Of a DNA stretch of 64,000 nt, positions 13,801 to 26,400 are shown in pieces. The stretch is from Hybos culiciformis. Taxonomy: Eukaryota; Arthropoda; Insecta; Diptera; Hybotidae. Position 1 is the first letter of the stretch; every line of letters begins with the position of its first letter. The position numbers and the translations under genes are program-made. The notes beneath the pieces are model-generated. The model had not been told where the DNA came from. It worked only from the letters and a program-made list of their open reading frames with translations, and ran no database searches. The stretch is from positions 138,419,308 to 138,483,307 of the forward strand of contig OZ023273.1 in NCBI GenBank assembly GCA_964007475.1. Reading direction: 5' to 3'.

Positions 13801-14402
13801 AGGATTAAGGAATCCAATTTACAACTTTAAAGTTGCAACATATAAAGTCAAATTTCTGAAATGGTTTACACGACAAAAATATAATATAATAAAAAATTTC
13901 AACAAAATAATAAATTTTCTATTTTGTTGTTTTTGAAACGACGAAAAAAAAAAAAGGTTGTTATTTTTTTTTTCATTGTGTAATTTTCATAGCAATTCCA
14001 TGTGAACGACCCAAATAGCGATAGTTTTAACAACACTATAAGAAAATGTTTAAAATTAAAAATATTATTATTTTATAATCGGGGAGAAACACTATATATA
14101 GGAATTCGAAATGCATAACAAAAAAATAAGGATTTTCCTATGAATCAGTCTTGGCGGTGATTTCATTGAAAACGGTTTAAAATTAAAAACTTTAATTATA
14201 TATAAAAGAAAAAATAAAAAAAAATTCATTTTCAAGGATGTCCTTTAAATGAATTTTGCCAAAGGAAATTATGAATAAATAAAAATAGTATATAAAGTGA
14301 AAGTGCTTTTTTCTGCACAAATATGTTTATGAAACTTAAGTATTAAATATTACTGCACTTTTATTATAATATTACCGAAAGTTTAATAATAATAATAGCC
14401 AA
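10891..14402. other. Intergenic AT-rich DNA between Ly6 and CCDC170-like genes
   Basis: Mostly featureless AT-rich sequence. One exon-like open segment is listed separately at 12412-12489. I see no RNA gene and no repeat with clear ends. Confidence 0.4.
12412..12489 (+). CDS. Candidate orphan first exon, 26 codons
   Basis: An ATG opens 26 codons with unusually varied composition for this region (it contains GNTPEDWEIFDILCKDF) and ends exactly at a consensus donor GTAAGT in phase 0. No partner exon was found. It cannot be spliced to the CCDC170-like exon at 14403, because the only nearby acceptor (AG at 14397-14398) needs phase 2. It could be a real small first exon, a relic or chance. Confidence 0.22.
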
Positions 14403-17400
14403 ATGACTAAACACCATCATCATCATCATCATAGTAACGGCACTGGCGCCAGTAATCACACTCACAATTTCACAGGATATTCACCTCATCATCATCATTT
14501 GGTATGATTTTTCTTTTGTTAAATTTTTTTTTAATATATAAATTGTTGAATTCAGTAGTTTCAAGGATCCTAAAGGACACTTATATATAAATCAATGTTC
14601 GTCTACATTGTAATAATTTCATCGTTTAATATATAAGCTATGTAACGAATTACTTCTGCTTGTGCTATTTAAGTTAAAATAAAACAAAATAAATGAATAA
14701 TTGTTTTTTAAAGAATATTTCTAAATTTCTAAATTTATTATTAAAAGTACCTAGGTGCTTATTTTGGCTAATATTTTGTTTTGAACATAAAGAAAAAAAA
14801 AACATATGTGAGTCTCGGGACACACGGAAGAAGTGAAACTTCATGGCAAGTAGTATTTTCTGGGAAGGCTAAATAAATATTTAAAATGGCCAAGTGCATA
14901 TAAGATATGACGCCGATCGATTTTTTCGACGGCGACTAGTTGATTTTTGCCCTTCGAATGCTGCGGCCAGTCGACTTAAAATTACTTGTTTTGGGGAATT
15001 CGGCGGCTTAGAAAAAATTAAAACCCAGCGACTGCTTGTACCTTGTTCGCATTCTAATTTAAATTCCAATTAAATTCCGGAAAACAAATTACCGTTCGCA
15101 TTACAAAATTTGATGAGAAGTGGAATTTAAAAATTTAGAAAGAGAAAAAATTTTTGTTGTTGAAAATTTTGACTTTTTATCTCACTTTTTATCAATTTTA
15201 TTTGGTTTTTTTTTTCATTTTACTCGAATTTGACAAAAAAAATTGTTGCCAACTATAATAAAATTTCAAAAAGTGAGTGAAAGTAACTATAAATATAGAA
15301 TTTTAACCCTGACAAACTAGAATATGAAAGTGGAATATACATATTCCGGAATATATTTTTATATGAAAAATCCAGTTCATTTTCCTGAAATATTCCGGAA
15401 AACAGCATATTCCACTAATGCGAAGACCATATTAGAGATAAAAGCATTTAAAAATTCTAAAATACTTTTTAAGCTCAAAAAGTTTAGTGGCATAAAATTA
15501 TTTCAAAATGGCTAGATTTATGGCAACACTGATTGCAGATGATTTCTACTATATTTTAATCTGTAAACACAATTCCGGTTATTAGCGACAATAATGTATG
15601 AAAAAACAGCAGCGTGGCTTAAATCATGTTTTCTTTTTGTTGCCCGAAAAGTTTAACCTAAAATAACTTTTTCAAATATGCCTGAAAAATTTCATGTTTA
15701 TTAGTACTTCTTCTGAAATGGAATTGTAATAAACATATTCCTCCTGCATTTTATTAGTGTAATTTAATGTCAAAAATAAATTACACTAACAAACTACAAA
15801 TTACATTAAGAAAAATTTTTTTCTCATTTCATCTAACCACTTGGTTAGGGTTCAGTTTCATCAAAAATTGAATCGAATAATCTAGTTATAAAAACCATCC
15901 ACTAGAGGGACATCTGTTAATTCAATACAATTAGAAAGAGAACACAATATAAATTATCATTGTTTATTTTATTCTTTTCTTTTTATTTTCATGACAGCAG
16001 AAATGCCATGAAAAGTTTTTGAAGTGGTTTTTTTTTAAATTAATTTTATGAAAATAATGAAACATAATAAATTTAAATGAAAATTTTTAATTTTTTTTCA
16101 CATCGATTTGGAAAAAAATTATTTTTTTTTTGCATTAAATAAAAAATTGTATAATTTTTCTTTTCGCGGATATGAAAAAAAAAAATTAGTGCTAAGTGCA
16201 CAAAATTGTGAACGAAAAATAGAAAATTGTGGTTAAAAAATAAAAATATAATTGGAAAAATATTTGAAAATAAAAAAGGTTTGTGCCAAAAAAAAAACTT
16301 GTTGGTTCCCGGAAATTCATATTGTTTTTTTGTTCTTTCGTCTTTATTTCACAAAATTTTTTATTATTGTTTTTTTTTTTTGCCTTTTTTTTTGACAATA
16401 ATCGTTCGGATTTTGACAATAGCCGTTCGGATTTTGCCTTTTTTTTTGACAATAATCGTTCGGTTTTTGACACTTACATTTTTTTCACTCTCAATCACAA
16501 TGCCTCTAAAGAAGTTTCACTTCAATAATTGTAAATTGTGAGGGTCTACGAAAAAGCGAATAAGCTTTTTGTTTGGTTGAAACAAATCAATTCCATATAA
16601 ACGAAGCTTTTAAAGAAATTATACTGAACAAAAAAATAAGATTTATATTTATGAACCCCCTTCAACAGTTTGCTCTAGTTTTGAATTTTTTTTTTTTTTT
16701 TTGCTTAAGTGGAGTAAAATAATTTTTATTATTATCATTAATTTTTTTTTTCTTCCTCTGAATGTCACTTTCTAAGTAATTTTAATCGCAACAACAATAT
16801 AAATACCTAAAATATAACCTTAGCCGAATTTAAATTGGCTTTCACTTGCAAATCAAATTAAAATCTGAATTTTGTTCAACATTTTTCATATTGAAAATGC
16901 GAAACACTCATTTTATTTCTAAAAAGCAACAAAAAATAGTATTTTCTCGATTTTCAAATTACTCTTTTAATTTCAGCAGATTAACACAATTCCAATTATT
17001 TAAAAAAAAATAAAAATAAAATTTGTCGTCTGACTTTCGCATTCGTATTTTATTTTGACATAATTTAATGCACCATTCTCAAAACATATGGATTTAAAAA
17101 AAAATTATGAACTCATTACGAACATTTTTTTAATTAAAGATACCTACTGAAATAAAAAAATTAGTTTGATTATCATTATTAAAAAATATAATTTTTGTTA
17201 ATTCGCTTTTTGCATGTCGCAATACTTCATATTAATGTTTAAAATTTATTTTGCAGGAATTTTACGTAAATTCTTAGTGCTGCTTTATATGGTGTTAGAT
17301 AAAAGTAACACAAATGAATTAGACATTATAATATATTTTAATAATAAAATGAAAACAAATTTCATGTAATTTTTGGTCGGCCGTCATGGTGCAGTGGTAT

Positions 17401-20400
17401 TGCCCTACGGTATGTTCGGTCGTGGGTTCGAATCCCAATTCAATTTGTCCACTTGAATTAAGTGTTTGTGTTCTAATTTAGAATGTTTAAATTCAATAAT
17501 TTACCTTTAGAGCTTTCAATATTTGATATTTCCACTATATATTGCTCTAACAACGTTAAATTTAATTGGAATTAATCATATGAATTGAATTTTAGGATAA
17601 ATTTAGAAACTAGACATAAGGAAAGCCGAAGTATACATTAATATATAATAAATTTTAGAGACAATTTGTTCCAAAATATAGGAATTATCTTTCGCCATTT
17701 ATTCAGCTGAGTTCAGTAGCTGAAATTAAATCCAGTCATTCTCCAATTATACTTAATTTATTAAGAACTATTTTTTTTTTTCTACGTGTGTAGAAAGCTT
17801 CTAATACATTATTCTTATACATTTATTTAGTTATACAGGTTTAATGCGTTTACATTAAAAAAAATTTACATAATTTCAGAATATAAAAAATGTTAAATAA
17901 TTTCCGGTTCCTTTTTAGGAACCCCATTAGATTATGTATATGATTTTTCTTTTCGAACTTAACTAGTAAAAAAAACCTTATTTTAATACCGTGAATATCA
18001 AAAATATATGTTTTTATTGATAATGGAATTCCTAATGAATAGTTGTTGGTCGTTTTGTATTATTATTGTTATTTTTTTTTTATGGAAAATCGTTAAAATA
18101 TTTCATTATAAATAATTGTGATATGTTTCGTGTTATAGAAATCAGTGGAAATCGTGAAAATTCTTTAAAAAATTCTTCGTGGATATATAACGAGTATTTT
18201 TTTTATATTTTAGTTGTAATTTATAACTCGGTCAAAATGGGTCGAATAATATTGTATTATTTTGTTTTAAAAATTTTGAGCAAAAAAAAAAACAAAAAAA
18301 AAATAAGTTGAAGGACAATAATTTAATAAAAAAAATAAACCCAAGAGGTATTTAATACCATAATTTATTTTTTAAATAGTTCTATATTATGTAGGTTTTT
18401 TATACTAAAATATATTTTTATTACATATATGTGGTTAATTTTATTTTCCGCATAAAAATAATAAATTCGACGTAGAGAGATTTATAATAAAATAAAACAA
18501 TGTTGCAAATCATAAAACGGTTTAGCTTACTCAAATCGAGTTTGCCAGATGATCACTCATATCAGAACACTCGTATATCTGAACAATTTCCTTTCGACAT
18601 TTATTTTTTTGAAATAGTTATACATGAGTTCTAGCTATGTATTCATTTAATTAATTATTAATTCTAGTTAGGAAAAAAAAAGATTTTTCTAATATTTTAC
18701 TACAATCAATTGAAATTGTCATAACTATATGTGAATTTCTTTCCATATTGCAGAATTTCAGTACCTAAATAGGATTGGATCTGTGAACGATTTTACGTCT
18801 TAATAAATTTAGTTTTTAAAATTGTTGATATCTTCATTCAAATAGCATTGTTCTCAAATTCAAAATTTTAAAATGTTTAAAAGATTTTTAAAATATAGTT
18901 ACTAATTTGTGAAAGAACTTTTAATTTTTTTGTTCTCCAAAGAAAGAAACACTTCCAGGAACTGGAAATAGTTATGCGTTCACAATGACCTAAAATGGTT
19001 CAAATATGTACATAATACATGAACATAATATAGATAGTACACAATTATACACTAAGTTTATGGAGATTATAATAAACATTATATGATTCTAAAACTTAAA
19101 AAAAAAAAATTAACAAAATTTAAATCACATTAAAAATTTCTCTGTCTATATTTTATAGAAAAAAAAATAACTGACATCATGTAAAAATTCCTTAAAACGC
19201 ATTGAATAACATATTCAAATCATAAAATTCAGAAATAATGTTTAGGTTGTAATATAAAAAAGAATATATAAGGTACTTAAATATATTTTTATTTTGTCAA
19301 CATTTTTATTAATTTTAATTGAATTTTAATTTCATTAAATTAAATTTTAATTGAATATTGAATTATTATTTTGTTTTAATATTGAAAATAACGTATAATT
19401 ATTTTTCTCATCATATTTTAGTTTGTGCTTAATGAGTAATTTTTTGGAACTTTTATATACTAAATAAAATAATAACAAAGATTGTAATCAAAATTTATGA
19501 TTTATATCTAAAATGACGATGTTTGTTTTTATATATTTTTATGTTATTTATAATTAATTAAATCAGATGTATGTACGTTAATTATAGTTTATTGATCTTT
19601 CGAATTCATATTTGAAAAAAAATTAATTATATATATAAAGAACCATGGGAAAGTTAAGCCCCAGTTAAACATATTATGAAAATTTAATTTTTCAAATTTG
19701 CTCCAAATGCGCACAAAACATAAAATTTTTAGTAATTTAATATGGACGTACTTATGATTACTATGTATTTTCTGTCAAATATAAACAGAATTCTAATAGG
19801 AGTACTAATAGGAGTAAGAAAGGTTTTCAAAATGAATTTGTTTTCAGAGTCCTTTCATTGAAAGCTATAATGTCGTAACTAGTTTTTGTTTTTTATTCAA
19901 CTTTTGTGTTGTCATAAAAAATAGTCATGCTTAAATTGGCTATAAATTCTTATTAAAAGTTAATTAATTTTTGACATTAACTAAATTTATTCATTGTAGG
20001 CTAAAAAAAAGTAATAATTAATAATTATTTAAACAACAAGATATTTTCCGTTTCATTCTTTTTTAGTGTTTTCCATTAAAAATATGTATTAAATCAAATT
20101 TCAGCCCGATATGGGAATCAAACCCACGACCAAACATGTCGTAGCATAAGGTCAATTCAAACATTTATTCACAATTTTTTTCCCGCAACCATTCATATCT
20201 TTGAATATTTGTCAGTCCCTGTAACAGATATACATTTGCTCAGTGCAAATAGTTCTAGAAATTCATTTGTGTCTCAGCTACAATATTTATAAATAAGTTT
20301 TTAAAATAGTTTCTACTTATATGTACATTCTACGGTACATTCTATGTATACCATATACATATTAAACCTTAAATTTGGATTGAAAGTCTGCAAATGTTAT

Positions 20401-23400
20401 TTGCCCTCGAAATACTTAATTAAAAAAAATATTTGTTTAACTAGTCTTCATTATCTTATTATTATTTTAATTAATTTGAATTTGGAATATTTATATTTTA
20501 TTTGCAAATACTTTATATGGTACCTTTATTATCTAAAATCTAAATGATAACAATCGGTCAAACTTATGACTGAGGAAAAAAAATATGTTAATTAAATTGC
20601 GATTAAGCATATAATATGTAAAAGTGTATAATTTTATATATTACAAAAAAAAAAACAAATTTATTAAAATATAATTTTGGCCACATTTTTTATTTCGTGA
20701 TTTCATATTTATTACATTAATTTACTTCATTTAAAAATTAATAAAAAATTAATTAAAGCTTTAAATTATAGTAATTAACCAATATGTTTGGTTGTTATGG
20801 CTTCAATTATATATAGAATTTATTATGGGCCAACTTTGAGATAATTTTGAAGCATTCTAGATTCTAAGTAGATGCAGGAATTATTGTTTTATTTAAAAAT
20901 AAATTGAAATTATAATTTCATTAGCCAAGATCTTTTTTACAAAAAAAAATTATAATTTTGCAAACAAATTTATATATTTTCAGAAGAAATTTTGTTTTGA
21001 TTTTATTTCACAAAATTTTTTTTATTACTTTCAGCTTTTTTTAGCACATGCAATGCGAAATCTATTTTGTTCAAACATATTTATGTATTGTATATATGAA
21101 TATTCAGATTAATTGGTTGATATAAATCATTTAAAATTAAAGTGAACAACACGATTTAAATTTTATTTGATTTATATAAAATAATTTTTTCACCTAATAT
21201 TTTGGACATAATATTTACTACCGAATTTGTCACGGCGATTATAATTATAATTATATGTATACAACAAAATTTGTATATATTAAAAACCTATTAAGGAATT
21301 TTGTTTGATGTTTTAATAAAGATATAAGTATCTCTGTCTAGTAGTAAGTTAAGTTAAGATAAAAGTAAACTCATTAACTCTAAATCTCAAACAAAGAAAG
21401 AAGACAATTTTTGTTACTTTAATAATAAAATATATTTCAAAAGTAAATTTATTTTTATCATATTTTGAAGCTTAATTTTAACTATAGTTATTAAAATCGT
21501 TAATAGTTAAATAATATTCTTATTAAGTAAATTTAATTTTCTCAACCTTATAAATTTAAATCTTAAAATAACATGAAATTCAAAACACATAATATATTAT
21601 TTCTGAGCATATCCTATTAGCACAGTATAAGGTGTGGTCAAAAGGAAATCATTTTTGGTGCTTCTATTACAATTACACACAGACACCATTGCATCAATAA
21701 TTGCTTCCATATGCTCATCATGTAAATGTTTAGGTATTCGATTAATGAATGGACTCACTGCTTTCATATTATCTAAAAAAATAATACAACCAAATTATAA
21801 ATTACTTCAGTCTTACGTTTTAGTTTACCTTTGGCTGATTGTTTTCCGTAATAGGTAAAGCTGAGTTCCTCTCTAAATATTTTAATATTTCGAAATTTAT
21901 TTAATCTTAAAATATTTTCATAAGCCTTATGTGGTTCTTCTTCATCTTCAAAAGGAGATATAAAATTTTCAACATCTTCCATGTAGGCTTTCCATTTTGT
22001 TTCTGCAACGACTTTCCTATAAGTCCTGTATATTGGATGCGTTGCAAGAAATATAAAAACAAAATCTCCTCCTCTTCTTAATAGCTTGTAAACGTTTTCA
22101 TAAGCTTTCCTGTAACAGAAATCTTCATTGTGTCAAATTTTCTTCAACCAAAAGTTAAGTGGTTTAAACAAAAAATTCAATTGAATAAAAACATACTTTA
22201 ATAAAAAAAATGCAGAAAAAGTGGAGCATTTTCTGCGTAAATTTTGCAAATTAATTTTGAATAATAATCTCCTTCATATTCCAAATAATTTTCACTTGAA
22301 GGGCGATTATAATAAAAACACAATTTTTTCATTGATAAGCAAGTAATCGAAGAAGAACTTACATTTGATTTCGAACCCAATGAAAACAGTATATAGAAGC
22401 TGCATGATCGAATTTTCCCTGAAATCGTACTGATACGTCGCCTTCGATATTAACTTGATCAAATTTTATTCTTAAAGTTTCATACTTCTTCCGACAGTGT
22501 TCAATCATTTCATCGGAAATGTCAACTCCTTGCAATAATCGAAATGATTTTGATAACATAGGCTGGATTAATTCTGTTGTTACATCTCCAGGTCCACAAC
22601 CAATATCAATCATTGCGTCATTTCCAAATAAACACCATTTAAATAAGTATTTATATTTATTCAAAAGCATTTCAGCATCATTTCTTTGAAATTTATGCTC
22701 TTTCTCGTATAAGTCCGAATTATTCATTTTTTTTTTTTAATTAATTTAAAGTAAATTTATATCGTCTCAATTCGTTAGGAGATGTGATAAAGTTTTCTCA
22801 ACGATTAATTTAATCAAACTAAATTATTTTTTAAGACATTCGCTTGATTTTATAGATTTTTAGTTAAAAATTTATTTTTCTATTCATTGAGTTCAAAGCT
22901 TTGCCTTTATATATATACAATTTTATTTATTGCGAAATTTTTGACTGAACTTTTATGTAAAAATGTATATTTAATGAGTTCCAATAAAGATTTCCTATAA
23001 TTTTTACATATACATACAAACATTAATCACTAAAATTATGATTCGTTTAAAAATAAAACTTTTAGAACAAAAAGGTTTTTGGCCAGATATTAATCAAACT
23101 CAGTGATACATTAATTCTGCAGGTTGCTATTTGTTTCAATTTATTAATTAAAAATACTATGCACCTCCTAGTTGTAGTAAATTAAGTTTTTGGTATGAAA
23201 TATATTTTGTTTTTAACTTCCTTTGATTTTTTTTTAATATAATGTAGTCGGTTTAATATTTTTTCGAATCTTGGAAAAATTTTCCATTTTGAAAGAATTT
23301 TTCCTTCATGAATTATTTGTATTAATTGCCTCTCAAAGACAGGATACAAAAAAATTAAATACATAGACATTTGGAAAATAATTCTTTTCTTATATTTACC

Positions 23401-26400
23401 TTTAATTATTCTGTATATAACTTGTTTTATCTAAATATTCTAAATGTGAAATATAAAACTTAAACAAACTTTAAAAACTTTGGCAAAAATATACTATCAG
23501 TTCCATATTTAGATATATATTTCCGTAGTATATACAGGTGAATAATATTTGAAATTCCTGTATCACAGTGCTGTCCAACCAACGGCCCGCGGGCCATCAT
23601 CCGGCCCGCGGATTCTTTTAACCCGGCCCGTTAACTTTGGTTTGAAATTCAAAATGTTTCTCTAATATTTTTGTAGTATGTAAAAAAAAAATTGTAATGG
23701 AAATTTTCTACTTTCAAATCAAGATTTACTGCATAAAATTCAAATTATTTATTTCAAATTAAAAATTTTCTATTCTTAGATTTGATATTTGGAATGGAAC
23801 GTGGTTAATTCGTTCCACATAAATTTCGGGTGACAAGAAAATTAAATTTATAGTTAGATTAAGTGGATGTTGCCAGTAGTTTAACTTCTCTAAAAAAATT
23901 AATTCAAGGTCATCAAGATCATCATCATCACTGACAAAAGATCATCACAAAAAGATAGCCCGCGGAACAAAATAAATTTTCGAAACGGCCCATTTTCAAT
24001 TTAAGTTGGACACCCCTGCTGTATCAGTTGTTGGCATCAACTCAATTCCTATCTTTATCGTCATTGCGTCAATATTTATTTAACTTGTTCGCTAAATGTC
24101 CCATTATATTTTCATTGTGATTTTTTTTTTTAATATAATATATAGGTACATCGTTGTTTTTTGTAAATTTCCATAAGGAAAAAAAAATAATCATCAATGA
24201 AAAAAGCTTGTGTCATTTTTCAAAATAATGATTTGTTTTTCGTAGAATTCTGTTTTGTTTTTTTTTTCTGGAGAATATTAATGTATACCTACATTGCTAC
24301 ATTTTACTTGCAAATCTAATTTGTGTTTGCTTACTTACATAAAAAAGTCGACGCGGCGTTCAGATGAAATTTATATATCATGGTAACTCAGAAATACTAT
24401 CTACAATACTTGAATAATATAATATAAAATGAGTTCAATGGAAATTAGGAAAAATCTTATGATGTCATAGAATGACACGTGCATAACACACATATCACTT
24501 ATATTTTTATGCAGCATCACATTACGTATACGTACTTAATACTTATATAGAATAAAATTTAAGATTTTCAATTTGTAAGAAAATTTAATAAAATTTGTAA
24601 AAAAAGATTATAATATTATGTATATGATGGATTTAGTTTTTAAACTCTGTAAAAAATAAAAAAAATTTAGAACATATTTTAATAGTTGACATAAAAGTAT
24701 TTAATTTTCCGATAATAAATTGCAAATTTTATAAGCGATCATCAGGAAAGTTTTTGTAAAACTTATATAATGTGTTATACGTGCAGTTAAAAGATACACA
24801 AAATTGATTATTAAGATATATATGTGTCGTTTTTTAAAGCTTTGTAAAGAAAACTAAATTTCTGCAAACTTCTAATATATATTATTAGGAAGGACGCAAA
24901 AGACTTAAACGTGAAAATTATAATTTAAAAAAAAGTTCATCCAACTCAAATCTGAGCGTTACTAACAAATTTTGGGTAAATTTAATTATGGTTTTGATGA
25001 TCCGAGGAACTAATATAAAATTATACATCTTTTCAATACAATTATTACAATTTCTTATAACTTTGATTAGTTGCCAACAAACTTTAAAAAATATATATGT
25101 ATAATAAAAACATTATTATACGATTAAAAAAAAACAGAAGCTTATAGTTTTGGATGTGTTAATATGATTTTAAATCTATTTAAAATTTTTTTGCACGTTA
25201 ATAAATAAATATTTTTTTGTTAAACTCAAGGGATTAATATTAGACTGTTATGCCTTGAGCAGAGCTAATACCGCAAAGCAATTTTGAGCTACCGTAAAAA
25301 GCGATTTTCTGCGTTATTTCTTAATTAATTTAAATAAAAATTATAAAAAACGGAAGATATTAATTTTATTGATTTTTTGTAAAAAGAATTTCTTAAAATT
25401 ATTTCAAAATTAATTAGAATACTCAATTTATTTTTTTTTGCTCCAGAAAGAATTGACTACGTCACAAAATAATTTTTTTGTTTCTTTATCACAGCGTTTC
25501 TTTTGCATCGAAATTTGGTTTTGCTGCATTTTTCTGTCACAATCATATTATAAAAAAAACAAAAGCAGTTGATTGCAGTTGATTTTTTTGCTTTCAGGTA
25601 AAATTAGCTGTGAACAGGTTTCCGGAACATTCCTTCAAAAATTGCTTTGCGGAATTAGCTGTGCTCAAGGCATTAGACTTGTTTTAATGCAAGATGTTCA
25701 TAAAATTTTAAGATTATAGTTATATTATTGCATATATCAAATTCAAATGAACATAAAATAATGTTTAAATTCTTTTGGAATATACCTACCTAACTGCTTT
25801 GTTTAGAATGACATTTTTATTAATCGCATAATTATGTAGATTATAAAAAATGATGCATGAAAATCATAGCAAATCTAATTAATAAATAAATAGTAAAAAT
25901 TTATATTTCAAACCAAAATTTAGTTTAAGAAACATTTCTTACTTAAAAAATGTTGTTTATTTATTGATAATTCCTGAAATTAAAACTCATAGAATTGAAA
26001 ATCATAATTTATACATTAACATAATTATGATTAAAAGAAAAACTTTGTGCTAAAATGGATCATTAAAAATGAGCAAAAAATGTTATTTTTCTACATTTAA
26101 CCCCGACGTCAAATCCACTTTAAATTTATAGTTTTCAAGTTTTCATTGTTTTATAATATTTTTTTGGTTCCAGTTGTCATTCAGAAATTGTAGATAAGGG
26201 AGAAAATATGAATTTAAAACAAATTCATAAACGATTCATATACATAGAAAAATGGTAATAATTGTATTTAAAAAAAAATGCTCATAAAAATTTGCATATT
26301 TCAATTACAGGTAGATCCAACGTGCAACACAACAAATTTATCCTCAACACATAATCATCAAGATTATCATCATGTAACCCATTCTCTGGATTTAGTGACA

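Larger units (their letters stand above)
14502..26310 (+). other. Intron 1 of the CCDC170-like gene, 11.8 kb
   Basis: It is bounded by a donor GTATGA at 14502 and an acceptor ATTACAG ending at 26310. It holds an unclassified repeat (14803-16523), SINE fragments (17379-17450, 20104-20163), an antisense JHAMT-like gene (21597-22727), a hAT element (23566-24018) and a further inverted-repeat element (25250-25673). The other six introns are all under 0.85 kb. Stretches 16524-17378, 17451-20103, 20164-21596, 22728-23565, 24027-25249 and 25674-26310 show nothing else I can support. Confidence 0.8.

Noticed and set aside
14881..15069. 62-codon frame conserved exactly at 51540-51728
   Set aside because: Identity is explained by recent copying of the whole element, because the flanking non-coding DNA is equally conserved. 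No domain is visible.
16192..16541. Open frames with SERLLSKKKAK-type repeats
   Set aside because: They are produced by ~21-bp repeats in the unclassified element, and the same DNA is open on both strands.
17379..17450. A functional tRNA gene
   Set aside because: There is no acceptor-stem pairing and the T-stem is imperfect, so only the promoter boxes are tRNA-like.
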